A stretch of 64,000 nt of DNA. Origin: Epiperipatus broadwayi (lineage: Eukaryota; Onychophora; Udeonychophora; Euonychophora; Peripatidae). The DNA lies in the NCBI GenBank assembly GCA_028023455.1, contig JAQFVV010000003.1, forward strand, positions 1,634,001 to 1,698,000, read 5' to 3'. The position numbers were made by a program, and so were the translations under genes. The notes beneath the pieces are model-generated. The model ran no database searches. It worked only from the letters and a program-made list of their open reading frames with translations, and had not been told where the DNA came from. Of the stretch, positions 50,997 through 63,350 are shown in pieces (the stretch's first letter is position 1; each line of letters starts with the position of its first letter).

Positions 50997-53180
50997 GATA
51001 ATTTTTCAAAACATCAAGAGAGATAATTCAAATCCAGACCTGACCTGGCTATTTAAGATATTAAGTCACTTGTGTAGTCTTTTAAAAATGTAAATAATTT
51101 AAGCTTCAGATATATTATTTCTCTAAAAATTATTAGTTAAACATATTTATACAGTATATTTATACAGATTAATTATTTATATGCCAAACACAAATTCATT
51201 CTTCATCTTGTTCGTTTCTTAAACTAAACACGAATGTTTTTTTTTTTTTTTACATAAAAAAAAAAAAAAAACAGATCAGTTGACGAGAATATCATTTAGG
51301 CTCAGTATGACTGTTCCATTCAATTGACCAAACTAAGTTTTTTATTTCTAGGAACCATTGGCATTTGATTTTCACTTTTATTATTGACTAAAGTATAAAC
51401 TATAAAGGGCAAAATATATTCTTTACCGAGTTGTCTTTTTTCATTAAATACAGTTTAAACACTTTTACATGTGTTTTATAGTTTTTTATAATAAATTTTT
51501 AACCTATTTTTTTTCAATTTCCTTATTAAATATGCAGCCGTCTCAACGAATGTCTTCCTTTTTTGTGAACGACGTCTCAATAATTTATTTTATGATCCAA
51601 GCTTACATTTTAAATAAAGCTTCTTTTTTGATTCGACATTTAACAAACTATAAAATAATCTTCTTTCTATTGAGATATTAGTATCTTTATATATATACAA
51701 TGAATTAGGTTGAAAAAAAAAAACAATAAGATTGTACTATTAAGGCTATGTATAATCACTATTAATAAAGACAGCATTTTATATATTTTGACAGATATTA
51801 TTACTGCATAGTGGAAAAACTGTTTAATTAGCACCAATTATCAAGATATTGACAATATAACAAAAGACTGAAAACAACCAATCAACTCATTTTTTATCTT
51901 TCTCCAAGGCCTCATAAAGATTTCAGTCTGTCTACACTTAAAGAATTATTACTTTAAGCTTTTAACTTACTTCTCTAAAAGATTTCTTTAGTTAAAACTT
52001 TGAGGAATTTTTTATTTCTCACTTCAATTTTTATTTATATAATTGCTTTAAATGCTGAAAGGTAAATAGAAAATTTACTAAAAAAATCCTATTATTTTGA
52101 AGATGAAGAAGAAATTCATGGCACGATTGAAATGGTCGTAGATTTAATTTTATTTGTACTACAGTATAACCATTTTTTTTAGTTAAAAAAAAACTATTTA
52201 TTTATTAAATTAAAGGGGGAGAGAATGTTGCGATAAAGAAATTTTAACTCGTTTTAATTTTTTTAAAACTAATAACTGCTAATATGATGTTTCATAAAGC
52301 CTATTTAAAAAAAAGACGATAAATAGTAAAATAGAAAAACTTCAAAAAATTTAAGATATAGTTAGTGTCTCACAATAATGGCAGGCATTCAAACTTTTTT
52401 TTAAATAGCGCTGATCACTTGACATATGCATACCAACACTATTAAGCACTAATCTGTTTTAACATTGATATCAGCATATCAAAGAAATCATTAAAAAAAA
52501 AAAAACTTATTACATATATGCAATACTATGTTTAATATTTTTTATTATTATAGTTCTTTTGACCCAACTATTAAATTGCATATTCAACTAGTGCTTGTAA
52601 AAAGAAAAGTCATATTTAACTTTAAATAATAAATTAGAAACAATTAAACTAAGTGATCAATTTTCCATTAGCTCAGTCAGTAATAATGTGATGCTGATAA
52701 TAACATGGTCATGAACTGGCAACATTCATTTGGGCTGCAAAAAGATGTTGTTTTTAGCTAAAAAGATACCTTTTGATTCCTATTTGAAACCCAAAAGACA
52801 TAGGCAAAGTGAATTCTTAATGACCATTTCATATACTTTTGTCATTGCAGATATTATTACTATGTGATTATTCATATAAAAATGAATATGGATGGATTGC
52901 TTATCAATATGAATCAGACAGTGTGATGAATTCTCTAATTGTTTACCTCTAAATTTAAAATCAAAAAACATCATGATCTTTCTTCTAATTTGCATTTTTG
53001 AGAACAGGATTAATGTGTGTGTAGAAAAACTTTTTTGTATAAGTATTTACATTTATTACAGGCAAAACTGAATTGTGGTCCCTATTTCAAGGACTCTTTA
53101 AAGTCACCACTTAAAATAGTTATCAACTGAAACTAAGAATGGTAAGAATCTTTTGATTACTGAACCAGGAAGTCATTGAA
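50997..53180. other. AT-rich non-coding stretch with T/A mirror tract
   Basis: About sixteen T, then ACAT, then sixteen A at 51237-51272 form a perfect hairpin-capable tract. The 70-codon frame at 51469-51681 and the 71-codon minus frame at 52995-52780 have no recognisable motif. Confidence 0.4.
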
Positions 53181-53184
53181 TGAT

Positions 53185-53487
53185 GATTTTTTATTTGGAA
53201 ATTTACCTGCAGATCACTTTCAAGTGAATAAAGATTGTGTGATTTGGACAAAAAAAATGTCAAATATTTTTAATGAAATGTTACTGGATATTGTGAAGTT
53301 AGAAGAAAAAATGAGGAAACAATTAATTTTAAAAATGGACATGTACTTGAATGCAAAGAACCAAATATTGGAAACACCAGTGGAATGGGTTTTATGATAA
53401 ATAAAACATTATGGGGATTGATAATATCTCAAATAGAGTGACAAAATTAGTTATTCATATTAATGAAATATATTAGATGCAGATAGC
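53185..53487 (+). pseudogene. RTE endonuclease, 5' part (upstream of the LTR insertion)
   Basis: FFIWKFTCRSLSSE (from 53185) followed by RLCDLDKK matches the start of RTE apurinic-like endonucleases (...T-Y-N-x-R-T-L-S-S-E-E). Next come EVRRKNEETINFKNGHVLE (about 53297) and GNTSGMGFMINKTLWG, the R-R-x-E-E and S-G-V-G-F-x-I-N-K blocks. A frameshifted VTKLVIHINEIY ends against the LTR at about 53488. Several stops. The domain continues at 61977, showing that the LTR element split it. The 73-codon frame at 53176-53397 covers this region but mostly in the wrong frame. Confidence 0.78.
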
Positions 53488-54020
53488 TGCTACATACTGG
53501 CTGGTTTCTATGTTAAATAAAGATGTATATGAATGTGTTTAGAATTGGTTAATATGAACAAAATTGTTGTCACTCTAGATATAACGTAATACAAAATTAT
53601 ATAGAACTATTCAAAATGCAAGTTAATATAGAAATTCAAATTTGCATAAGAACAATAATGAAGTAGTAAGCTATAAAAAGTTAGTGATATAACTTTAGTG
53701 TGTGGGGAAACAAAGAGTAGAATCTTACTAAATCCAATATTGATGAATTGCAAATGCAGATGAACATTAGTGGAAAATAACTTAAAAAAGTTATTATATT
53801 TGAAATGAAAGACATTAATAAAGAATTGTAATCGAGTCTAACTCTACACAAAACTTATGGAGGTCAATCAGCAAACCACTAGTTGAACATAAAAACTCAC
53901 TATTAATTCAAATTTATATTATGAGGTATAAATTTGTCAAGTTATTAAAATTTTTGTGTGTTATTTTCTAAAAATAACTAATAAGTGTATGATTGCTAGA
54001 TTAAAGTCTTATCTTCTACA
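53488..54020 (+). mobile_element. 5' LTR of gypsy element
   Basis: About 533 bp, starting TGCTACATACTGGCTGG and ending CTTCTACA. It aligns with the second LTR at 56548: shared blocks include ATGTTAAATAAA, AGAAYTGGTYAATATG, CAAAATTGTTGTCA, CTAGAWATAA and GTTGAACATAAAAA. Its last ~100 bp align with 61862-61976. The two LTRs are substantially diverged, so the insertion is old. The exact first base is uncertain by a few nucleotides. Confidence 0.8.
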
Positions 54021-54089
54021 TATCGATTGCCACAGTCAATAGTTTTTTTAAACCTGCACTCACCAAAAGCTACACATATTAGCTATTAA

Positions 54090-54180
<91 letters not shown>

Positions 54181-54185
54181 GCAGA
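54021..54185 (+). repeat. Leader with decayed primer site, then (TG)n(TA)n
   Basis: Directly after the LTR is TATCGATTGCCACAGTCAATAG, which may be a mutated primer-binding site. From 54091 to 54177 there is (TG)n passing into (TA)n. The 98-codon minus frame at 54382-54086 is a by-product of the repeat. Confidence 0.6.
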
Positions 54186-56547
54186 GTAGTGCAATTACAC
54201 CTTTCAATGTCTGATCCAGGATAGTGCAGATGTACATGAATCATGAAAAAATACATGATAATAAATAGTATTACTGATGACAAGCTGAAAGTTGTCATTC
54301 TATCATGATTGTCAGAACAAGACATCCTGCAATTAAAAAAAACTATTTGTGTGATCACAATACACTTGCAGAAATCCCACAAGAGGAGTTGTTGAGAAAA
54401 TCAAATTTGTATCTCAAGCCAATAATGTTGAAATACTTAGTGCATCTTCATTTTCATAATGTCATGCAGTCACATAATGAAAATATATGAATGAATTTGC
54501 AATTCAAAGTTTAGCAAAGAAGTGTGAGTGTAGAAATTAAATAGAAGAGATAATACTGGATCAGTTGTTATGGGGCATGAGAGCCATGAAGTTTGGATAA
54601 ATGCTTCTAAGCAATTCTACACTAACATATAATGCTGCCATCGAATGTGAAATAGCACATAAAACCATCTTAGATCACATAATATCATTTGAAAATGTGA
54701 CTGAGAAGCAAACTCAAGTATATGGGTAAATATAGCATAGGCAATACAGATAAATTTGACACAGAGGCTCAATATCTGTTATTGTGGTGAGAAGAAAGGC
54801 CATATTAAAATATGTAAATTCAAAACATACAAGTCATTTAACTATGGTTTGACAGACCATTTGTCAAAAGTTTCAATAAAAGTAACAAATGTCAAAAGCA
54901 GATTCACCAATATATAGTAAGTCAAGGGAAAGTGTAGCAAAGAATGTCATGAACATGAAGATAATAATGAAAAATAAAGATGTGCCAAATCTATTAGAAC
55001 TTAAAATATGTGGTCAAATAACAAAAGTAGAAATAAATAGCAGGCCAGATGTATCACATGTTGTATAAAGATTACATAGCCATTAGCAAAAGAGCCAATA
55101 ATAACTTTACAATTAAAAAAAACTAATTTAGTCATGACTAATATTTATGAAAACAAATTAATATCAGAGTAATGATATTAGTGGCTGTAAAAGTGAATAG
55201 TCACAATAAAAATTTACTGCTATAGGTGATAACAAAAGTTCCGACATTTGGAAATGAGACAGAATATGTCAAAAAAATAAAATCAAAAATAAATGTCCAG
55301 AATAAATTTTTACCACTATATAAATCCAATCTAAAGTAACTAAATAATAAACTTATAGCAGAATTGACACAAATTATGCCAGTTATAAACTTGCAACAAA
55401 TGGGATTAAAGAAAGATGGCCCAAGTAATGACCAAGCTATGTAATATCAATTTGGAATGCTTGAGATAGTTTGTCCATGTATTATAAGGGTATTTTCATG
55501 ACAGACTGAGTATTGGTTCCAATCAATTGGAGGAAATGTGTTTTACTGCTGTTACACCAAGGTCACCCTCAGATTATATGTATAAAGGAACTAGCTCATT
55601 CATATATTTTGTGGTTGAATAGGAACAGTGGCATAGAGAAACTGCATAAAATGTCAAGCCTGTAAACAAAGAACAAGATTACCAGTTAAAGAGTTGCAGC
55701 CTTAGTCAGATGCCACAAGAGAATGTGAAGGGATCATTTAGATTATGCTAGGTCATTTTAGGGATATATATTTCCAATAGCCATAGATGTGTTTTTAATG
55801 AGCAGAATATCATTGTGTAAAAAATATCACCACAAAAATGTGATGAGTTTTAAATAGTAACTGACAATGCATAGAAGAACTTCCTTGCTCCAAAGGAAAA
55901 ATAGCATGTACTAACCCTACTATACCACCCTCAATCAAGTGGAATAGCAGACTCAACATATTAAATGCATGTTAAAGAGGTAAGAGTATGCTGATATCCA
56001 CAGAGGGCTAACTTCAGTAATATTTTACCAGCACATCATGCTACATTCAGTTATGAACAAAACTCCAGCAGAAGTACTTATGGAACATTGAACAAGAATA
56101 CACATGTCTGTATTAATTCCAAAAAAAGTTAAAAAGAAGGATGTAAATTTGTGAAAACATCAAATTTAACTTAGGACAGGTAATCTGGATTAGAGTACTC
56201 TCAAAAAATGGATAGTTGGGAAAATAAGAAGAATACTGTCTACCCACATATGGGAAATAAAATTAGAGAATAATAAAATAGTACCACAGCACATTAATCA
56301 TTTAAAAGAATATATGTTTGAACCAGTAGAAGTTATAAATGATAATATAGATTTGGCTACTATTAATTTTTTTAGAGAAGAATAAAAGAAAGATGGATGT
56401 ATCTACCAACACTGAGATAGATGCAGAAGATAATTCTTCTCTACAAGAGTACCTACAGAGTGAAATGATGATTTACAGATAAAATTAAAGAAGCTACAAC
56501 ATTATTTAGTGTAAAAAAGATTTATTTTTAGAGGGAAGATGGGGTTT
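54186..56547 (+). pseudogene. Ty3/gypsy (K02A2.6-like) gag-pol remnant lacking reverse transcriptase
   Basis: The pieces follow the order of a K02A2.6-type polyprotein. The gag tail has a retroviral-type zinc knuckle CYCGEKKGHIKIC (54777-54813) and a second, decayed knuckle. The protease has NLLELKICGQITKVEI followed by NSRPDVS where D-T/S-G is expected, so the catalytic Asp is lost. Post-protease sequence runs to about 55300. The integrase zinc domain has LHQGHPQIICIKELAHSYIL and CIKCQACKQRTRLP (about 55550-55690). The core start is HLDYARSF (near 55733), and a frame-shifted PYHPQSNG-like block is near 55920. The integrase tail has NKTPAEVLMEH, WIVGKIRRILSTHIWEI and NKIVPQHINHLKE (to 56320). 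Reverse transcriptase and RNase H, which should lie between protease and integrase, are absent: the internal region is only about 2.5 kb. A polypurine tract follows at 56530. Confidence 0.82.
56530..56544 (+). promoter_or_regulatory. Polypurine tract (plus-strand primer)
   Basis: AGAGGGAAGATGGGG lies 3 nt before the start of the second LTR, exactly where the plus-strand primer of an LTR retrotransposon belongs. It stands out in a region nearly devoid of G runs. Confidence 0.8.
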
Positions 56548-56910
56548 TGTATGTACTGACTGGTTTACATGTTAAATAAAAATATATGTGTGTATGTTCA
56601 GAACTGGTCAATATGGGCAAAATTGTTGTCATTCTAGAAATAATGTAATGCAAAATAATATAGAATTATGCAAATTGCAGGTTAATCTTGATATTCTAAT
56701 TTGTTGAATTGCCAATGTTGATAAAAACACTAATTGACAAATAACTTGTTTTTTCATTTGAAATAAAAGATAGTAATAAAGTGTTTATATAAGAGTCCAA
56801 TTCTATACAGAATTGTTTAAGTAAAATTTTAACATACTATATTATGAAGTTCAATCAGCAAGCCACTAATTGAACATAAAAATTCACTATCAATTCATAT
56901 ATATATATAT
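56548..56910 (+). mobile_element. 3' LTR of gypsy element, left part
   Basis: Starts TGTATGTACTGACTGG and follows the 5' LTR to CACTATCAATTC, where it runs into (AT)n. It lacks about 80 bp present in the 5' LTR (around 53645-53730). The missing last ~100 bp are found at 61862-61976, so this LTR was split by later sequence. Confidence 0.78.
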
Positions 56911-59900
56911 TCTAACAAAAAGAATATTACTAAACGAATAGATTAAATATATAGATTTCCAACGAAATTATATTTACTAAATGAATTGATTTTGCTAAAC
57001 GAATAAGTTTTGGCTAGGGGATTGGTGTTTAATAGGCTTCCATGTTGTAGCCAAATCTAACTAAAAAGATTTTCCTTAACTATAAATTAACGAAAGATGC
57101 ATTTTTTAAGTATCAATTAAATATGCGATGTATAAATTAAATAATTTCTCACGTACAATGTATAGATTTTCTCAAGTACAATGGATAATAAGTATAATGT
57201 ATAATCTCCTTCGTGCGACCGCGTTACAAGCCAATTGTAACTCAATAAAAATCAATTCTAACAAATGAAAAGTTATTCTTTATTTTGCTAACTTTATAAA
57301 AACTTATTAAATTAACGTAAAACGCATTTTGCAATCTCTCGATCGGTCATCCACATTGTATTTCAAACAGAACTAAACGATTGGGAGAGCTTACAAATAT
57401 CACATATATTATTGGATAGTTTGAGCTAATTATAACTTTACTCTAACCAATGAGAATTTTATTCAAATGGTCGCACATCCACGTTATGGATTGATTATAC
57501 AATATTTAAATCTCTATGGCATTTAAACACTTGCAGCTAAATTGCATGCCAATTATAACATTTTAAGGATGGATCGATGGATGCTTCACCATTCCCAGCT
57601 GACACTATTTCTGAAGCCTACTGGGATGATGACGATGGTACAGAACATCTATAATTTTAATTGCTAGGGCGCCAAATTGCAACTCTAATAAAATATAAAG
57701 GTTAAATCTCAATTCAATACTTTTAGTAATAATATTTCATGAATGGGTTAATATATAATCGATTTAGAGAACACTGAGAACGCATTAAAATTGACAATAT
57801 TAATATCTTTAAGAGTTCTAGGTTATTCTCAGCGCATTCCCCATTCACTATGATTAAAGCTACAATTAAATTTTATTCTAATCATAAAGTTCTATATTCA
57901 TCTCCACCTTCCTGATCCACCCCTCCATCAACTTCACATCCATAGGTCTATTACACTATTATTTATAGTATTATTAAATTTATATTTTGCTAGCTTATTT
58001 TTCTCATTATAATCTCTTCTCAGGGTTTTTTTGAATAATTGGGTGTGAAAATCAAATAAGCTGCGATAGATTATTGGTGATAAAAACTCCTCTCTTGATC
58101 GCCTCCAAGGTAATCTCGGTTGTCTTTAATGCAGTTTAATATTTATTTACATTAAAGCTCGAATATTTTAAGCTTATTAAAATCTTTTAGTAATACATTA
58201 TAAACCTATTCACAATTATAACAAAATTATAAAGAAGTGCGTATGGAGAGGGGTTTGAATACAACGGATGGGGAAAGGATTTTATGCCCACCCCACTGCA
58301 CTCGCTATCACTCAATAACTATCTCTATTCACAGTTTATACTTCAATAATATTAAATTCTTTGGTAATTTTAAGTATCTGAAATTAACCTTTTAAATACT
58401 CTTACTGAATATTAGTTACGTACATGATAATTCAAATATTAATAATAATATATTGATGTATGATTGGATTGGAGATATTTAGATAATAATAACCCACAAA
58501 AACATTAAGACATACGCAAATTTTATTTAAAACAAATAACAAATTTTATTTGACAAACCATAATTTAATACAAAAACATATACATTATCTTTACACTTTC
58601 ATTTTATCTTAAATATAGTGAATATCAATTTCTTCCAGTTTTCAATGCTTTCTCTTTTATTACTGATTTGTGTTAGAAATAATTTCTCCCCTAATTAAAT
58701 TTAATAATTTTATTTAACAAATCTAAAATTAATATTCTCTCGCAAATTTCTTGATCTTATCCTATCATCCTGATCAAACATTCTTTTGCCCTAATCTTTA
58801 CAACAGAGATATCTTAAAAATAGTGAGAATAAGTCATTGCAAATAAATCGGCATTTATATCAATCATCATCATAGTGCACACACTCTATGTTCATGTTCT
58901 TATGACACAATAATATTTTAACAATATTACCTTTCCAGTGAAGTTCTCAGCTGGCCATGTAAATATTTATTAAATAAATTTATATACGCATTGCTTATGC
59001 CCAATCATTCGTAAGTTTTATTTAACCCTTAACATTTATTAACTTAACTATTTTTGGCTCAAATGCTAAATCAAATCTATAAAACAATATTCAAATACAC
59101 CAATCACACATACATTATCTGCATTCATTCTGACATTAAATTGAGTTTGCGACCTGGTATCTGATACTTATAATAATGCTTATCATGGCTATCTCTCATA
59201 CACACGTAAGGAATATCAAATATTAATATGAGGCAGGCAATGACACGAATAAGAGAGAACCTTTTCATTAAGGTTGAGATATGCTAGGATTTTTTATCGC
59301 TAGTCATACAAAAACATAGGTATACCAAATACCTCTGGCCATCAAAATAAGAAACCTTCTTACGGTGTAGAGAATACTCAAGTGGGAAAACTCTTCCACT
59401 AGGTTTAAATGCTTTATGAATATAGCATACATATCTTAGTGAGCTAGACTTCACTGGCTTTGTGGAGATCTTTGTCTATCCATGCACATACAGGTCAAAA
59501 CATCAAATTATACAAGTAAAACTTTCACAACTTTAATATTCTTGCAAATTAGTGCACTGGAATATGAGCCCATAAATTTTCCAAGCATAAATCAGCTTGT
59601 TTCTGGCCTTAAATCTATGATAACAATAATAATAAATAATAAGAAATGCGTATAAAATTCTCAAAACGATTTCCATGCACTTTTATAAAAAAATGATGAT
59701 GATGTAACTCAATAGACAAGCAATTTACTTATAAGTGTAAGCATTTGACAATAACTTCTGATGCTAATAATAATATATTTAAGTGTTTTTTTTTAATTGT
59801 TTGTAAAGCATTTTAAATAAGGCATATCAGAATGACATGATATAAATTTCACCTACCACCAAAATAACAATAATAGAAAAAGCATTTAAAAATAAACACA

Positions 59901-61789
59901 TTCAAAATTATTTAATATCAATATCTCTACCCCCAAAATAATACAATGGTAATTATGACATGAATTAATTTTAAAATAGATGATATACATGATATACTAC
60001 AAAGAAAGAAATTCTTTTTATATATATATATATTAAATGTCCTACACACATAAAGAGTGAATTAAAAAAATTATATTTATATAAAGTCCTTTAGCAAGTG
60101 TCCTTCCAAGTTCTTGATTTCCACTTTTCCTTTTTCCATTCCTCCTCCTTAATCGGTTTATAAGAGCATATAAGTCTTTGTAGCAAAAAGTTCTTTTGAT
60201 TGAGTTTGGTTCCTTTGCCATCATATATACAGTTTTTATTTTGCTGAACTGCATTCCTCATTTCCAACTCTATGTAGATTACAGTTAAACTTTTTAATTT
60301 TATGCAGATTTCAGTTAAACAGCCTTTGTTTAACTTTTTCACAATATCAGTCTGTTTTTGATTGTCCTTTTCCAATTTTGAATTCAATTTATATTTTAAA
60401 TTGACTTATATATACATCAAACCTCTGAGTTTTAAATTTTACTATTTGCATATATAGATGATATCAAACTCAAAGTTTAATTTCTGTGATTTAAATTTTT
60501 ATTACCATCTGTTGATCCAGTGATGACCATTAGTTAACTTCCGGAGAAAAATGTGTGTGCCCACCTAAAATTTATTCACCACACATTGTCTTTTCTTAAG
60601 ACAATATTAGATTTAGCCAAGTAATTCTGAAGAGATAAAAATTAACAATAAATGATTTTTAAATTTTATAGCACAGTTTTCTCTAAGTCAATCTACAAAA
60701 CTTGCAACAGAAAAGCTTTAAAAATAAGAGAGTTCCTCCCATCTGCTAATACAGAGTTTTTATAGAGAAATCCATCTGGTCATCTATTCACTTTCTCTTT
60801 TTTAATTAATTGACTTATTCCCCCTTTTGTAGATTAATTTTAACCCTTTTGCTCTTTTAGAAAAACATGCCAAATTCCAATCTGTATTTTACCAGATGAC
60901 TAACAATTAATTTTACAATTCAACAGCTATAATTGCCAATTAATTTTTGACATTTCACAGACTATCATCATTAATGGTCTAAATTAATGGTCCACTTAAA
61001 TGCCTTGGTGAAATTTATATTATTTAAAGACTTGATAATTGACTGAGTAATATAACACCAACCTGCACTAAAAGTAAATAACAAAAAAAGCTTTCTTACT
61101 TTTTCTATTTAAATAATGAAACCAAATATATTTTGTAGCCCAGTTTCAAACTCAGACTTTGGATTAAATTTGGCTGCTAATATTAAACTTATTAAAATGA
61201 TTTAATTTCTTATTTAAAGATTGCTTTACAACATGACAAGGAATGATTATTCATTGTGAATTTTACAATTAAGATCCACAATTAGATTATATATACACAC
61301 ATTGCATATATACATCTCTTTAAATTGTCTTATTTAATGCCTTAATCTTTATTTATTACAACTATTATACCTATATTATTATTATTTTTTCATTTACTTT
61401 CATGAACTATTTATTTCTAACTTAGTACAAAATAATGTCTGTTCATTTTCACTCTCTAACACAGTTTTAAAAGTCACACATCTCTTCCCTTTTCTCAGCC
61501 AACCTATCAACAAATGTATAAATTATGCTTTTCTAAATATGTTTTTAATATTAACTTGACCCATAAATAAAACTAAAATAATCTTTTGGATAGAAACATC
61601 TTAATAATAAATTTTTAGATTGCTTGCTAAGTCAAACATATGCAATCCCTTTAAATATGGGTTCAAACTTGATCTTTGATAAAATCTTATTAAAGAAAAA
61701 AAAATACATACATTATGAGGAAAATTTTAGTTGAACCTTATTTTGCATATTTAACTCCAAAACTGGAGTCTTGGACAAATCCAAGGGCT

Positions 61790-61791
<2 letters not shown>
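56911..61791. other. 4.9-kb sequence inserted into the 3' LTR, of unknown nature
   Basis: The segment lies between the two halves of the 3' LTR and is flanked on both sides by (AT)n. Left end TCTAACAAAAAGAATATTAC; right end CTTGGACAAATCCAAGGGCTACA, preceded by AACTCCAAAACTGGAG, i.e. two adjacent small hairpins. A hairpin just inside a CTNN end recalls Helitrons, but the flanking bases do not fit the A|TC...CTRR|T rule. The ends could also be a weak TIR (TTCTAAC/TTGTAGC). Inside: a TGGCGCCC primer-site candidate (57674-57667), a GC-richer 57.2-58.3 kb, and overlapping minus frames at 60387-60042 (one starts MNSKLEKDNQKQTDIVKKLN) without known domains. It may itself be composite. Confidence 0.5.
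57667..57674 (-). promoter_or_regulatory. Second candidate primer-binding site TGGCGCCC
   Basis: The minus strand reads GAGTTGCA-ATT-TGGCGCCCTAGC, a possible LTR end in CA, a 3-nt spacer, then the same octamer as at 5988-5981. A related sequence on the same strand, TTTTTATTGAGTTACAATTGGCTTG, lies at about 57247-57223, and might be another copy of this LTR end. Upstream (to the right) GGGCATAAAATCC near 58290 could be a TATA region. No partner LTR was identified. Confidence 0.35.

Positions 61792-61871
<80 letters not shown>
61792..61871. repeat. (TA)n microsatellite at the LTR break point
   Basis: About 80 bp of uninterrupted (AT)n. It matches the short (AT)n where the left half of the LTR stops (56897-56910), so the tract was probably the insertion point and has since expanded. 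The 75-codon frame across it is meaningless. Confidence 0.9.
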
Positions 61872-61875
<4 letters not shown>

Positions 61876-61976
61876 GATTAATAAAGTTATTGTTAAATTA
61901 TTAAAACTTGTGTGTGGTTATTTTCTAAATATAACTGATTGATGTATAGCTGCTAGATTAATGTCTGACCCTGTAC
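61862..61976 (+). mobile_element. 3' LTR of gypsy element, right part
   Basis: TTATGATTAATAAAGTTATT...TTATTAAAACTTGTGTGTGG, TTATTTTCTAAATATAACTG, GCTGCTAGATTAATGTCTGA...TGTACA aligns base for base with 53918-54020 of the 5' LTR (TTATTTTCTAAAAATAACTA, ATTGCTAGATTAAAGTCTTA...TCTACA). The RTE reading frame resumes right after TGTACA, which fixes this as the right end of the element. Confidence 0.8.
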
Positions 61977-63350
61977 ATATTTTCATTGTGATAGAAAGTA
62001 AAAGAATTTGATATGAAACATTTTTGATCAGACCAAACACCTTAAAATTATCATAAAAAGCTTTAATGCAAAAATTGATAAATAATTCAAAGATGAAGTG
62101 TTGTGGGTAAATTTGTTTACATTGATAAAATGAGAGAGAACACAGAATTACTGAAAAAGGAAAGATATAAATGCTTTTTTGGGAAAAATGCTAAATGAAT
62201 ATGGACATAGAAGCATCCAAATAAAGTTACAGCAGAATTGGATTTTATGTTTGGCTAACAAAAAATATGTTCTAAATACATTCAATAAATAAAGTATCCA
62301 TAGAGAGATACAAATTATTAAGAAAAATAGTATTAATAACTGTTATTCTTATTCTATGAATTTATATTAGAAGAAAATCTTTTTAAAATATTAATTGACT
62401 TTGAAGATGGTTCATACTTGATTAAAATTAATAAACTATTAAAAACTACAAGAAAGATAGCTACTAGTAAACTTTCTACTGGGACAAAACAATATATTAA
62501 AAAAAAGATGAAATTTTTTCCAAATAATCCATTAAGTAAAAGTAAATATTTAAATATTTTTTCACTGCTACCAAAAAAGAGTATATTGGGAATTGGTAAG
62601 AAAAGCAAGTATAATGCATTGGAAAAAATATTGTTTCAGCAATAAGGATAGAACTAGAAATGGCATAATGAGATGTATAAAATAGTCTTTCCAGTTACAT
62701 CTTCTGAAATATAAAATGTTTTAAATAAAATAGATGAAATCTCCAGGAAAATATGAAATTATTATTAGTATTTTAAAATAAATCAGTAAAAAGATATACA
62801 AAATCTTGGTAGAACTATTTACCAAATGTCTAATGATAAAAATATACTAGATGACTGGAAGAATGCACTAGCAATATTGATATTGAGCTTTTATTAGTTC
62901 TATACGAAATCTTTACCAAAATAATTACAACTGTGTACAATGAACTTTAGTTTATAACCAATTAAAAGAAGAAATTGAAGTTAAATTTAAAAGTAGCTTT
63001 AGCACAGCATACACATTCAAGTATCATGGGGTAATTATAGAAAAGGTAAATAAATATGAGAGCCACTATGTGGTGGATTTGTAGATCATGAAAAAAATTT
63101 GATTCTATAAACATTAACACAATGCTGTAAACATTAAACAAATGTTCAGTAGATATTTCTCAGAAGAAGAAAATGAAGATTGAACTTTAAAATGAAAAAA
63201 CTTAACAGTTATAAATACCTTGAACTGATTATCAATGTATATGAAAACACAATAAATGAAAATTATTCATAGAATTAAACTTGGGTGAATTACTTTTGGT
63301 AGAAAAAACTTAATATTAAAATGAATTAGCTTAAATGTTTGAAAAGTAAG
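61977..63350 (+). pseudogene. RTE retrotransposon, continuation after the LTR element
   Basis: Endonuclease pieces resume: YFHCDRK..., then KHLKIIIKSFNAKIDK (the K-I-x-M-G-D-F-N-A-K block with M-G-D changed), and NKVSIEREIQII where S-D-H is expected. The linker ORF at 62418-62645 reads SKLSTGTKQYIKKKMKFFPN and is clearly the same as ISTRTKDFIKKRKNMK in the 36.7 kb copy. The reverse transcriptase has KSPGKYEIIISILK and KIYKILVELFTKCLMIKIY (62735-62850), FKSSFSTAYTFKYHGVIIEK (62985) and a motif A remnant FVDHEKNLI (near 63085). The GVRQG and FADD segments are deleted. The part before the C-terminal domain is IIHRIKLG (about 63265). Confidence 0.82.

Noticed and set aside
53176-53397. 73-codon plus ORF MNDDFLFG...
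   Set aside because: It runs over the RTE endonuclease but the homologous residues lie in the other frames; the open frame is incidental.
54086-54382. 98-codon minus-strand frame
   Set aside because: Mostly (TA)n/(TG)n translated as YIYI; overlaps the gypsy leader in the wrong direction.
56911-61791. Canonical Helitron
   Set aside because: The right end has a hairpin but ends CTAC, not CTRR, and the flanks are not A/T as required; no Rep/helicase remnant seen.
61715-61942. 75-codon plus frame across (TA)n
   Set aside because: The IYIY core is microsatellite; the flanks belong to the insert edge and the LTR.
62354-62608. 84-codon minus frame
   Set aside because: Antisense shadow of the RTE linker ORF (62418-62645 plus), which aligns with the other RTE copy.
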